Below the pieces are notes generated by a model. The model saw nothing but the letters and a program-made list of their open reading frames with translations, did not search any database and was not told the origin of the DNA. 39,040 bases of DNA from a virus, in IMG/VR virus record IMGVR_UViG_3300033146_006216, positions 1 to 39,040 of that record; one strand, 5' to 3'. A program made the position numbers and the translations under genes. Shown here piece after piece: positions 1 to 7,384 of the stretch; the stretch's first letter is position 1; each line of letters starts with the position of its first letter.

Positions 1-7
1 ATTGCTA

Positions 8-85
8 CTAATAAAAAGTATTTTTAAAAGATTTTCTTACTAAATTTTCTTTGATAAATATTAGGTTTTCTAAAATTATCTCCAT
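8..85 (-). CDS. Possible 25-residue peptide or gene remnant
   Basis: The minus strand has a GGAGG ribosome site at about 95-99, then an ATG at 85, an open frame of 25 codons and two consecutive stops. The peptide starts MEIILENL and has no recognisable domain. The good ribosome site is the only support. It could be the surviving 5' end of a truncated host gene or a leader peptide. Confidence 0.2.
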   Translation of the reverse strand: MEIILENLIFIKENLVRKSFKNTFY

Positions 86-488
86 TGTGTTTACCTCCAC
101 TTTGACCATACCAGCACGCAAAGTCCAGAAAATATAGAAGTAAAGAGAAATGTTGATAATAATTGGAAATGAAACAGGAAAATTTTTTAATTACTGGAAA
201 TTATTTTTTGAATATTAAAATTGTATTAATTCAAAAAAATGGGCTAATACAAGATGAAACATTCCCTTTTTTAATATTGCCATTAAAGAAGAGCTGGATA
301 ATTTGAAGAAAGCTTTGAATTAAGTTTATAAAAGAGGTAAGTTTTTCTGATTCCTTTTTCTTTACTCTGGTTGACAAAAAGGTTGATAAACTTTTAAATT
401 TTAGTTGCCAAACTGCAATAAGCAGTTCTGAGTAGCTTTTTTTAGAATTTAAGGGTTGACCAAGATTAACTTATGAAGTAAACTCTTA
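86..488. other. AT-rich intergenic stretch with no convincing gene
   Basis: No open frame with a ribosome site is visible. There is an isolated promoter-like pair, TTGACA (371-376) and TTAAAT (394-399) with a 17-base spacer. Just after it lies a small hairpin, AACTGC/GCAGTT (411-427), with a T-run further on at about 437-443. A short frame ending near 322 (IAIKEELDNLKKALN) reads like the tail of a decayed gene. None of these is secure. Confidence 0.3.
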
Positions 489-516
489 TTGCTAGTTAAA
501 GTTTTTGTACTATACT
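456..516 (+). promoter_or_regulatory. Candidate tandem promoters of the toxin-antitoxin operon
   Basis: Two sigma70-like pairs precede higB: TTGACC (456-461) with TAAACT (479-484), spacer 17; and TTGCTA (489-494) with TATACT (511-516), spacer 16. A TATAAT overlaps the second at 516-521. Such operons are usually autorepressed by the antitoxin, so operators should lie here, but I see no clear palindrome. Confidence 0.45.
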
Positions 517-532
517 ATAATTAGGATATTAA

Positions 533-862
533 ATGAAAAGAGACTTTAAAAACAAACACTATAGAGAACTTTATGAAACAGGAAAAAGCAAAAAACTCAA
601 ATTTGACAAAAATATTATAAAAAAGTTTATTTTGAGGGTTAATATGATAGATGCAGCTGTTTCAATAAATGATTTAAGAAAGCCACCATCTAATGAATTT
701 GAAGGATTGGAGGGATTTAAAAATAGATTTTCAATAAGATTAAACAATCAATATCGTTTAATCTTTGATATTGACTTTGAAAATGCAGAAAAAACTGTGA
801 GTAACGTTTTGATTATAGAAATTTCAAAACATTATGAGTCTAAAGGAGGGAGAAATGGCTAG
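533..862 (+). CDS. higB: HigB-like toxin, RelE/ParE superfamily
   Basis: A 109-residue protein of the HigB/RelE fold, predicted to be a ribosome-dependent mRNA endonuclease that slows growth when freed from its antitoxin. The family signature is clear: an N-terminal basic stretch, then INDLRKPPSNEFEGLEG at about 46-62, and the core strand FSIRLNNQYRLIFDI at about 66-80, followed by a C-terminal strand with IIEISKHYE. AGGA at 523-526 serves as ribosome site. The stop overlaps the start of the antitoxin by 8 bases, the usual toxin-first order of HigBA. It belongs to the host-side flank, not to the prophage. Family confident; RNA target unknown. Confidence 0.85.
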   Translation: MKRDFKNKHYRELYETGKSKKLKFDKNIIKKFILRVNMIDAAVSINDLRKPPSNEFEGLEGFKNRFSIRLNNQYRLIFDIDFENAEKTVSNVLIIEISKHYESKGGRNG

Positions 863-1949
863 TAAATACAAACCATTTATAATTTTGGGACCAGGGGATG
901 CCATAAAAGAAGAATTAGAATTTTATGGTTGGACTCAAAAGGAATTGTCGGAAATTATTGGTTATTCTCAAAAACAAGTAAGTAATATTTTAAATAATAA
1001 AACTCCTGTTACCATGGAGCTTGCCAAATTATTAAGTGCAACATTTAAGCAATCTCCTCAATATTGGATTAATCTTGACGCAAATTATAGAGTAGCTTTA
1101 GAGGAGTCAGCAGAATACAAAAATACCTCTGCAAAAGCTTTAATTTATAGGTATATGCCAGTTAGTGATATGCGAAGAAAAGGCTGGTTGCCAAAAGATC
1201 ACAAAGATATCAAAGGCTTGATAAATGCTGTTAAAAGGTTTTGGGATATGACGGAGCTAAATTTTGATTTTTTGGAGAAGGAAGTAGATGCTTTATTCAG
1301 GAAATCTAGTGCATTTAAGAATTTTTCTCCTTATCACGCTTTAACTTGGTTGCAACAAGTAAAAAGAAATATAAAGAATAATCAGGAAAAAAAATATGAT
1401 AGAAATCAACTAGAAAAATTATATAATAATTTATGCAATTACATTTATACACCTGAGTCAATAGAGAATTTTTTGAACGAATTGTCAAATACAGGTGTGA
1501 TTTTCACATTAGTTCCACACTTAGAAAAAACATATACAGATGGGGCATCATTTTGGATTAATGGCAATCCAGTGATTGCTTATACTGCACGATATGACAG
1601 AATTGATAATTTTTGGTTCACTATAGCTCATGAAATAGCTCATATTTTGCATCATTCAAGCCAAGCACAACAAGTATTTATTGATAGTTTAGATAATCTA
1701 GATACTACAATTGAAACAGAAAAAGAAGCTGATAATTTAGCCTCTAAAAAATTAATGATTTCTGAAATTTTAGATTATTTTAAAAGCTCTAAAAGAGTTA
1801 ATCAAGCAAAGATTGATAACTGTTCTAAAAAGTTCAAAATAAATTCTTCTATTATTATTGGTTGCTTGGCTTACCATAAAAAAATAAGTTATAAAAATTA
1901 TGGAAATCAGATAAGCAAAGTAAAGCAACATATCCCAGATAAATATTAA
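855..1949 (+). CDS. higA: HigA-type antitoxin with C-terminal ImmA/IrrE-like peptidase domain
   Basis: A 364-residue protein. The N-terminal part (about 15-80) is a HigA-family XRE helix-turn-helix (WTQKELSEIIGYSQKQVSNILNN) with the typical HigA tail SPQYWINLDANYRVA. The C-terminal third carries HEIAH near residue 259, the zinc site of ImmA/IrrE (DUF955) peptidases. The fusion is about four times longer than a minimal HigA. The expected role is to bind and neutralise HigB and repress the operon. The peptidase could allow stress-triggered self-cleavage, but that is inference. I start at 855, not at an upstream ATG (834), because AAAGGAGGG sits 6 bases before 855 and gives an 8-base overlap with higB. 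Confidence 0.85.
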   Translation: MASKYKPFIILGPGDAIKEELEFYGWTQKELSEIIGYSQKQVSNILNNKTPVTMELAKLLSATFKQSPQYWINLDANYRVALEESAEYKNTSAKALIYRYMPVSDMRRKGWLPKDHKDIKGLINAVKRFWDMTELNFDFLEKEVDALFRKSSAFKNFSPYHALTWLQQVKRNIKNNQEKKYDRNQLEKLYNNLCNYIYTPESIENFLNELSNTGVIFTLVPHLEKTYTDGASFWINGNPVIAYTARYDRIDNFWFTIAHEIAHILHHSSQAQQVFIDSLDNLDTTIETEKEADNLASKKLMISEILDYFKSSKRVNQAKIDNCSKKFKINSSIIIGCLAYHKKISYKNYGNQISKVKQHIPDKY

Positions 1950-1965
1950 TCTTAAGGAGGTTACT

Positions 1966-2041
1966 ATGAAATTAGTAAATTGCTTTCATTGTTGTAGTTC
2001 AACAAAAAGAGCTTAGGATATCGCCAAATATTCTAAGCTCT
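1966..2041 (+). other. Possible 16-residue Cys-rich peptide ending in a hairpin
   Basis: AAGGAGG (1954-1960) precedes an ATG at 1966 and a 16-codon frame (MKLVNCFHCCSSTKRA) that stops at 2016. A 9-base perfect inverted repeat, AGAGCTTAG (2008-2016) and CTAAGCTCT (2033-2041), begins at the last codons. The ribosome site is very good, so a translated leader or micropeptide is possible. The hairpin has no T-tract, so it is a poor terminator. It may be an attenuation or RNA-stability element for higBA mRNA. Confidence 0.3.
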
Positions 2042-2213
2042 AAGGGTACATTAAAGTATATCTTCTTTACAATCATACTTTAAATAAATTTCCTAAAAAT
2101 GTCAATAAGAATTTCAGTTTAAAATTGATGTTATGAATGAATGTATGTATTTTACATAAATAAAATAGGAGATTGTATATGAACTACAATTTTACCTTTA
2201 TAGGAGTTAAAGT

Positions 2214-2348
2214 ATGAAAATTTATATCACTTATATTACATTAAAAAACAGAAAGAGGCCGTAAGTATCTGAATGTGGAAAGAAAGTTTTTTGTTTTGAA
2301 GTAAACGAAGATAAAAGAAAAGTTAAACCTGAAAAGGAGGTAAGTTAA
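2214..2348 (+). pseudogene. Small conserved-looking gene broken by an in-frame stop
   Basis: An ATG at 2214 with an upstream TAGGAG site opens MKIYITYITLKNRKRP, then meets TAA at 2262-2264. The same frame continues without a stop as VSECGKKVFCFEVNEDKRKVKPEKEVS up to TAA at 2346-2348, just before the next gene. Both halves look protein-like, so I read this as one gene of about 44 residues inactivated by a single stop. From memory, similar tiny proteins occur beside the downstream family, but I cannot check that here. The alternatives are two chance frames or stop readthrough. A 12-codon frame (2179-2217) with its own AGGAG site overlaps the start. Confidence 0.4.
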
Positions 2349-2349
2349 A

Positions 2350-2523
2350 ATGGCAAAAAATAAACCGTATGATGATAATGCAAGGAAAGGAGCTGTGACA
2401 AGTCGCTCTCAATTTTTTAACCCTAAAATTAACAGATGGATAAAGAGAGATACTGTAACAGGAAGAATTATGGATGTTAAAGCAGACAGTAATAAATTCA
2501 AGGGTGTCCGTAGAGAAAATTAA
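2350..2523 (+). CDS. 57-residue conserved-type small protein (function unknown)
   Basis: Starts MAKNKPYDDNARKGAV and ends NKFKGVRREN, with a strong AAAAGGAGG site 9 bases before the ATG. It is basic, with no membrane segment or Cys cluster; the central part reads RSQFFNPKINRWIKRDTVTG. It matches my memory of a widespread small uncharacterised family with the pattern RSQ..NP....W.KRD..TG.F.D.K....FKGVR, but no function is known to me. It directly follows the broken small gene and ends at a good terminator, so the two probably formed one transcription unit. Confidence 0.7.
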   Translation: MAKNKPYDDNARKGAVTSRSQFFNPKINRWIKRDTVTGRIMDVKADSNKFKGVRREN

Positions 2524-2531
2524 TTATAATC

Positions 2532-2559
2532 AGGCTTCAGTTTTCTGGAGCCTTTTTTT
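2532..2559 (+). terminator. Intrinsic terminator after the 57-residue gene
   Basis: A nine-pair stem AGGCTTCAG / CTGGAGCCT (one G-T pair) closes a TTTT loop and is followed directly by seven T residues. This is a textbook rho-independent terminator for the small-gene unit upstream. Confidence 0.85.
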
Positions 2560-2777
2560 ATTGCAAATAGTAAAAAAAGTATTACCTGAGTAATACACAA
2601 AAATTAATATAATAAACAAGATGAATGAAATGTCAGTAGGTAGAATACAATTTGAAAAGTTTAGTAAGATGCAGAGTGAATTTGAGGGGAGATTTATTGT
2701 TAATAGTTAAGGGAAGCTACTTTTTAAAAAATTATGTTATTATATAAAAAATTTATAATAATAAGAAAGGAGGAAAT
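2560..2777. other. Intergenic stretch; only a weak 29-codon frame
   Basis: A frame of 29 codons (2621-2710, MNEMSVGRIQFEKFSKM...) lies here without a convincing ribosome site, so it is more likely a remnant than a gene. The last part before 2778 is very AT-rich and presumably holds the promoter of the TPR gene, but no good -35/-10 pair stands out. Confidence 0.3.
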
Positions 2778-3293
2778 ATGTTAAAAATTATTATAGGATT
2801 AATATTTATATCTTTGTCAATTACCAATTCCTACCCTAACTCAGATGATTGTTTTAAATCAAGAGAACAAAGAAAAAACATTAATAGACTAAGATCTAAT
2901 GGTGACTATGAGAAGGTGTTAAAAATATTAGATGAAGTTATGGACTGTTATAATAATAATGAAAAAATTCAACCAGGAATGGACTATTACTATCATTTAG
3001 GGTGGACATATTTAGAAATGAAAAAATATAACAAAGCTATTAAGGCATTTAATAAGGGAATTCCATTTCAAAAAGGGTATCCATGGGTATATCTCAAAAG
3101 AGGAAAAGCTTTTGATGCTATTGGAAATAAAAAAAATGCTTCAAACGATTTAAAAAAATACTTAAGTCTATTTGACGAAAAAGAAAAAGATTTTATGAAA
3201 TATATTGATGAACATGAAGTTACGCTAAAAATTTTGCAAAAATATAAACTTTATGAAAAAGCTAAAAACATCTCTCAAAAATTGAACAAATAA
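2778..3293 (+). CDS. Secreted TPR-repeat protein
   Basis: 171 residues. The first 18-20 form a signal peptide or lipoprotein-like leader (MLKIIIGLIFISLSITNS), but there is no clear lipobox Cys, so periplasmic export or membrane anchoring is expected. Residues about 40-135 hold two to three tetratricopeptide repeats, for example YYYHLGWTYLEMKKYNKAIKAFNKG and WVYLKRGKAFDAIGNKKNASNDL. TPRs are protein-binding scaffolds and no catalytic motif is present. AAAGGAGG just before the ATG fixes the start. The gene is followed after 47 bases by the pentapeptide-channel gene on the same strand, though that gene seems to have its own promoter. The partner is unknown. Confidence 0.7.
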   Translation: MLKIIIGLIFISLSITNSYPNSDDCFKSREQRKNINRLRSNGDYEKVLKILDEVMDCYNNNEKIQPGMDYYYHLGWTYLEMKKYNKAIKAFNKGIPFQKGYPWVYLKRGKAFDAIGNKKNASNDLKKYLSLFDEKEKDFMKYIDEHEVTLKILQKYKLYEKAKNISQKLNK

Positions 3294-3305
3294 ATTTATA
3301 AAAAA

Positions 3306-3334
3306 TTGCTTAACCTAACCAATACATATAAAAT
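3306..3334 (+). promoter_or_regulatory. Promoter giving a probable leaderless mRNA
   Basis: TTGCTT (3306-3311), 17 bases, then TAAAAT (3329-3334). The expected transcription start falls on or next to the ATG at 3341. No Shine-Dalgarno sequence precedes that ATG, in contrast to nearly every other gene in the window. This fits leaderless translation. Confidence 0.45.
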
Positions 3335-3340
3335 AAAAAT

Positions 3341-5035
3341 ATGACTGAAGAAAACAAGTTACCAGTAAGTAGAGAACAATTTGAAAAGTTTATGAAGGAT
3401 CAGGTAAATTTTCAAAACGATAGAGAATATTTTTATCAATTAATTCAAGGTGTTGAGCATTGGAATAAGTGGTTTAATAACCTTAAAAATGATCCAAATT
3501 ATGAGCCGTTAGAATTAAAAGAAATTAACTTTGAATTACTAACAAAGAATGAGCTATTTCCACTTTTAAAAACTTTTAGAGAAATTGACCTTTCAAATTG
3601 TACTATAAATAAATGTCATTTTCACCAATGTGATTTATCAGGTGCAACATTTAATAAATGTAAAATGTCAGAAGTCACTTTTACAAGAGCAATATTAAAT
3701 AATACTTCATTTTATGGTTCAAATTTAGATCAAGTGGACTTTTATGATACAAAAAGTTCTAAAATTATATTTCATGAATCAAAATCTCTAAAAAATATCA
3801 ATTTTGAGGAAGCTGACTATAAAGAAGTTAACTTCAGAGATTGTGTTTTAAAAAATGTTTATGCTATTAATGCTAAATTTGATTCAATTAATTGCATAGG
3901 TTGTGAAATAATTAACTCAGATTTTTCAGAAAGTATTTTCAGAGGCTCCTCAAATTTCAACAATTCAAAGCTCAAAAATGTCAAATTTATTAATTCAAAA
4001 ATTTCAAATTCTGAGATAATAACTGAATCGCAAGACAAGGTAATTTTTAATGAATCATCTGCAATACAGCCAGAATTCAAAAATTCCACTATGAAAAATG
4101 TTGATTTTCAAAATACAAAAATGCTTAGATGTAATTTCAATAATAGTAATTTTAGTAAATGTAAATTTACTTATAAATCAAATTTTTCTGCGAGTATTTT
4201 TGATAATACAACTTTCAAAGAATGTGAGTTTGAAGATATATCATTAACATTTAGTTCTTTTATAAAATCAAAAATAATTGATTCAACTATTGAGGTTGTA
4301 AATTTAAATAAGTCATTATTTATCAATTGTTTTATAAAAGACTGTTTATTAAAGAATGTAACTCTCTCTTCAACAAATTGGGAATATGCGACATTTCAAT
4401 CTTCTGTACTCATAAAGCCCACTATTGACAAAAATACAAAATTTGAAAAAACAAAATTTGGAGATACTATTTTTGACACTATAAAAAAAGATCAAGAGAT
4501 TATTGAAATTCTATCCAAAGGTTTAGTGAATAATATACAGTTTTTTAATCCTGTTTTCGGGCGCAAAGTTCGAGATGAAGCTTGGCTGAATGCATGGAGA
4601 AATGGGATTAATAATAAAAAATCAGTGAAATTTAAAAAGTTTACAATCTTGAATAAAACTTGGAATTGGCTTAGAAGACCTATTTCTTATTACACTATGA
4701 AATTAGTACAGTTTGCTTGGTGGATTTCTTCCTTTTATGGACGAAATATTGTTTTATGGGCAATGTGGAGTGCTTTTATTGCTATTTTATTTGGATTTTT
4801 GTTTAATAATTTAGGTACTGACAATATTTACCTTAACGATGGAATTTTAGACAAAAACATTTGGACTTATATGTATTATTCTGTTGTTACTTTTACAACA
4901 CTTGGCTTTGGAGATATTACACCAATCACAAACAAAGGAATGTTTTATGTGGCTTCCGAAGTTGTATTAGGATATATTATGCTCGGTGGTTTAATATCAA
5001 TTCTTGCAAATAAGTTGGCTAGGAGAAATGATTAA
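3341..5035 (+). CDS. Pentapeptide-repeat protein fused to a K+-channel-like pore
   Basis: 564 residues in two parts. Residues about 65-385 are pentapeptide repeats of the A(D/N)LXX type (for example CDLSGATFNKCKMSEVTFTRAIL), which fold as a right-handed quadrilateral beta-helix. Residues about 440-560 hold two membrane segments around a pore loop reading TFTTLGFGDITP, a TxGFGD variant of the K+ channel filter, as in Ion_trans_2 two-helix channels. It is therefore an inner-membrane channel with a cytoplasmic or sensory beta-helix. Gating signal and ion are unknown. Channel-effector proteins of this general layout occur in stress and defence loci, but nothing here proves such a role. No ribosome site precedes the ATG. 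Confidence 0.75.
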   Translation: MTEENKLPVSREQFEKFMKDQVNFQNDREYFYQLIQGVEHWNKWFNNLKNDPNYEPLELKEINFELLTKNELFPLLKTFREIDLSNCTINKCHFHQCDLSGATFNKCKMSEVTFTRAILNNTSFYGSNLDQVDFYDTKSSKIIFHESKSLKNINFEEADYKEVNFRDCVLKNVYAINAKFDSINCIGCEIINSDFSESIFRGSSNFNNSKLKNVKFINSKISNSEIITESQDKVIFNESSAIQPEFKNSTMKNVDFQNTKMLRCNFNNSNFSKCKFTYKSNFSASIFDNTTFKECEFEDISLTFSSFIKSKIIDSTIEVVNLNKSLFINCFIKDCLLKNVTLSSTNWEYATFQSSVLIKPTIDKNTKFEKTKFGDTIFDTIKKDQEIIEILSKGLVNNIQFFNPVFGRKVRDEAWLNAWRNGINNKKSVKFKKFTILNKTWNWLRRPISYYTMKLVQFAWWISSFYGRNIVLWAMWSAFIAILFGFLFNNLGTDNIYLNDGILDKNIWTYMYYSVVTFTTLGFGDITPITNKGMFYVASEVVLGYIMLGGLISILANKLARRND

Positions 5036-5058
5036 AAAGCTAAGTTAATGTGTTTTTG

Positions 5059-5757
5059 TTAATCATAGCTGTTTTTGTAGTCACTAATAAACCTTAAAAA
5101 GTCATCACCTAGCTTTGTAGTTCTTCTCTGAGTTCTTAGTCCTCCAGTGTATATTATTAGCCCTTTTATTTCTAAATCATTCCAAAAAGCTTTTACTAGA
5201 TTGCAGTTATTTTCAAAAAAATTGAAGCGATTGCCAATATCATCCTTTGTACTTATATATTCTGAATAACCATTTTTGACTAAATATTTTATATGTGGTT
5301 CAGGATTGTGACAAAATTCAAGTATTTTTATATGAGGGATAGTAAGTTGATCTAGATAATTTAAAAATAATCTCTGCAACTCCTCTTCAATGTCAATATC
5401 AATTATTACATTTCCAATAATATTTAACAAAGCTTCATGCTTTTCTTGTTCATGATTTGTTATTCCAATTTGAAGACATTTGTAAATTATAGATATAAGG
5501 TTGTCTTTATTGGTAATATTTTTATTAAAATAATCCTCAGGTGTTGTTTTTAAAAACTTCATTACATCATTTAAATGAACAACAATTTTTTTTAGTAGAA
5601 CTTCCTGTCTTAGCAAAGCTGGCTCTTTTATAAAAGTTTTAAAAACAGCATGTAAGGGAAGTAGGCAACTTGTTGCAATTTCCCCAGTTCTAAACATACG
5701 GTCTATTTCTGGTTCAACATCTGGGAAAGTTTCTTTTATATTAATTGATTCATCCAA
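5059..5757 (-). CDS. Unrecognised protein next to the prophage insertion point
   Basis: About 233 residues, starting at TTG (5757) with AGGAG seven bases upstream. An upstream TTG at 5826 would also be in frame, but it lacks a ribosome site and would lie inside the proposed phage end. No family is recognised. The protein is mostly helical; the C-terminal 50 residues (NLVKAFWNDLEIKGLI ... TKLGDDFLRFI) look like a winged helix or a conserved tail. Its stop faces that of the pentapeptide-channel gene 23 bases away, so the genes converge. The proposed prophage end lies 57 bases upstream of its start, so the prophage probably separated it from its native promoter. Confidence 0.5.
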   Translation of the reverse strand: MDESINIKETFPDVEPEIDRMFRTGEIATSCLLPLHAVFKTFIKEPALLRQEVLLKKIVVHLNDVMKFLKTTPEDYFNKNITNKDNLISIIYKCLQIGITNHEQEKHEALLNIIGNVIIDIDIEEELQRLFLNYLDQLTIPHIKILEFCHNPEPHIKYLVKNGYSEYISTKDDIGNRFNFFENNCNLVKAFWNDLEIKGLIIYTGGLRTQRRTTKLGDDFLRFISDYKNSYD

Positions 5758-5813
5758 ACAGAGTCTCCTTTTAGTTTTTCTAAATTTTACATAAAAAAAT
5801 CCTAAATTGAAAA

Positions 5814-5962
5814 TGTAAGGGGTCAATTAATTTGAGAATTGGGGAGAAGAGAGAAAGTTATCATAACTTATTGAAAATAATATGTGAATAACTTTTTTAA
5901 TCTCAAATTAAATGGCACGCAAGAAAGGGAGTTTTAAGGGTGTTTGTGTCATTTAATTTGAG
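5814..5962. other. Putative left end (attL-like) with three transposase-type sites
   Basis: Three copies of a 17-base motif: GGGTCAATTAATTTGAG (5820-5836, + strand), GTGCCATTTAATTTGAG on the minus strand (5902-5918), and GTGTCATTTAATTTGAG (5946-5962, + strand). The first starts six bases inside a TGTA (5814). One end-proximal site followed by a pair about 80-130 bases further in resembles the L1/L2/L3 layout of phage Mu. The second and third also form an inverted repeat around a 27-base spacer. They could instead be repressor operators. Confidence 0.5.
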
Positions 5963-5967
5963 AAATA

Positions 5968-6519
5968 TTAATACAAAGTAAATCCCCAAGATTGACTATA
6001 TTTTGCAAGCTTCTTCCCTGAGTACATATCTACAATATAACACCAATATAAATCTTTATTTCTTTTATGTGCTATAAAGACTGCACAAGTAGCAGAAAAA
6101 TCTTTTTTTAAAGAAAACTTCATTTTGGACCAAAAAACCGGTTCAACTTCAACAGTAATATTTTTTGCATCAATACTGATTAACCCTTGTTGTTGCAAAT
6201 CATTAAGCAAATCTGTTTGTTCTTTATTTAAAGTTAATGTTTTATTTACAGAATGATTATTAATAAGTTTGGAATTCTGAGGTTTTGAATTATTATATTT
6301 GTTTGTCGATGAAGAATCATAATTATATGAACTAACTTTATCGCCCTGATAGGAAAGTATTAAAAACAATAAAAAACAACCCAATATTATTACAAGCAAG
6401 CAACCGCATCCACTAAAAAACTTATTGCCTTTCTTTTTTAAAGGATAGCCACATTGTGGGCAATCTGTTGCTTTTGATGAAACCTGTTCTCCACATTCCT
6501 TACATATTATTAAAGACAT
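5968..6519 (-). CDS. Zinc-ribbon, single-membrane-span protein (cargo)
   Basis: 183 residues, started at ATG 6519 because ACAGGAG precedes it; a longer frame to 6627 has no ribosome site and would run into the repressor gene. Residues 5-27 form a zinc ribbon with two CxxC pairs (CKECGEQ ... CPQCGYPL). One membrane span follows (about 33-57), then a Ser/Asn-rich linker and an outer domain with no recognised fold. The gene lies between the phage end and the repressor, where lysogenic-conversion genes are common. A membrane superinfection-exclusion role is possible but unproven. Copies of the 17-base end-like motif flank it (5946-5962 and 6541-6557). Confidence 0.6.
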   Translation of the reverse strand: MSLIICKECGEQVSSKATDCPQCGYPLKKKGNKFFSGCGCLLVIILGCFLLFLILSYQGDKVSSYNYDSSSTNKYNNSKPQNSKLINNHSVNKTLTLNKEQTDLLNDLQQQGLISIDAKNITVEVEPVFWSKMKFSLKKDFSATCAVFIAHKRNKDLYWCYIVDMYSGKKLAKYSQSWGFTLY

Positions 6520-6540
6520 TTTTTCTCCTGTATAAATTAT

Positions 6541-6557
6541 GTGCCATTTATTTTGAG
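6541..6557 (+). repeat. Fourth copy of the end-like motif
   Basis: GTGCCATTTATTTTGAG, one mismatch from the consensus, in the same orientation as the copy at 5946-5962. It lies about 20 bases upstream of the minus-strand zinc-ribbon gene. A weak minus-strand promoter (TTGTCT, 16 bases, TAATTT) would have the motif inside its spacer, so an operator role is possible. With 17591-17607 it shares seven further bases (ACAAAAA) after the motif. Confidence 0.6.
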
Positions 6558-6602
6558 ACAAAAATATATTAACATAAAACAGAAGGTATTGAAAACACAA
6601 AC

Positions 6603-7298
6603 TTATAGATAGTAACGTCCTCCCCAAACAATACGACCAATTATAATTGTTTCAATTTTTATATTGTCTGATAAGTGGACTGTTTTATCTTGGTAGTTTA
6701 AATTGTCGCTGTGTAATATAATATTTTTCCCATCTTTATATATTCGTTTTGCGAGGGTGGATTCATCTAATATATCTCTTACTAAATAAATACCACCGTT
6801 TTTAAAAGATTGCCCTGGTGTCGCATTGACAAGAACTATTTCATTATTAAGCAATGTTGGAGACATGGAGTCTCCTGCTATTCTTACTAAAAATAAATAT
6901 TTTAAAGTATCAGCAGATGATCCCCCTGCAATACGCTTAATAAAATCTTTTTTAAATGCATATTTTTCATATTCATCTATAGAATCCTCTGTATAACCTG
7001 CTACTGCCGCTCCTGCTTTTGTTAAAAGTGGAAGCTGAACAAAATTATGGCTTTCTTTTTCAGTATTATCTTGCTTATTTGAAGCTTGATTAGTAGCAAT
7101 ATCATGTCCCTCAATTAACCATGCCAATGATGTTCCAGTTTTATCTTTAATTTTTGTGATATTTTTTAGTGATGGCAACACCGTATCTTGCTCATAAGAT
7201 TGCAATGTGCGTAAAGGTATTTTTAAATAACTTGCAAATTCTTTTTGATCATATCCTAGTTTTTTCCTTACTGTTTTAATTCTGTTTCCGATACTCAT
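6603..7298 (-). CDS. Phage repressor, XRE domain plus S24 LexA/CI-type self-cleavage domain
   Basis: 231 residues. The N-terminal helix-turn-helix spans about 6-60 (GYDQKEFASYLKIPLRTLQSYEQ). The C-terminal S24 domain has the catalytic Ser144 in GDSMSP and Lys184 in LAKRI, with Ala-Gly cleavage candidates at 95/96 and 100/101. It should keep the prophage silent by binding the 7300-7507 region and be inactivated by RecA-stimulated self-cleavage after DNA damage. Mu's own repressor is not of this type; CI-like repressors are found in B3/D3112-like transposable phages. AAAGGAA precedes the ATG. It is transcribed divergently from the early operon, as expected for a lysogeny switch. Confidence 0.9.
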   Translation of the reverse strand: MSIGNRIKTVRKKLGYDQKEFASYLKIPLRTLQSYEQDTVLPSLKNITKIKDKTGTSLAWLIEGHDIATNQASNKQDNTEKESHNFVQLPLLTKAGAAVAGYTEDSIDEYEKYAFKKDFIKRIAGGSSADTLKYLFLVRIAGDSMSPTLLNNEIVLVNATPGQSFKNGGIYLVRDILDESTLAKRIYKDGKNIILHSDNLNYQDKTVHLSDNIKIETIIIGRIVWGGRYYL

Positions 7299-7319
7299 AA
7301 GTTCCTTTTGTTTTCTGTT

Positions 7320-7354
7320 AATAGGGAACTATTTTTTTTAACTTGTTCCCTATT
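7320..7354. promoter_or_regulatory. Inverted-repeat operator near the repressor start
   Basis: Perfect 10-base arms AATAGGGAAC (7320-7329) and GTTCCCTATT (7345-7354) flank a 15-base AT-rich spacer, just upstream of the minus-strand repressor ATG. A related GGGAACC lies at 7418-7424. This is a good candidate for autoregulation by the repressor or binding by the Ner-like protein. A minus-strand TTGACA (7374-7379) could be the -35 of the repressor promoter, but its -10 is poor. Confidence 0.55.
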
Positions 7355-7384
7355 GGTAAACCCATCCCACTACTGTCAATTAAC

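Noticed and set aside
5028-5066. ATGATTAA / TTAATCAT inverted repeat between the convergent genes as a terminator
   Set aside because: Eight AT-only pairs with a 23-base loop would be too weak; it mostly reflects the two gene ends.
5946-6557. The 17-base repeats as a small insertion sequence around the zinc-ribbon gene
   Set aside because: The bracketing copies are direct, not inverted, no transposase lies between them, and other copies lie at the phage end and at 17591; end sites or operators explain them better.
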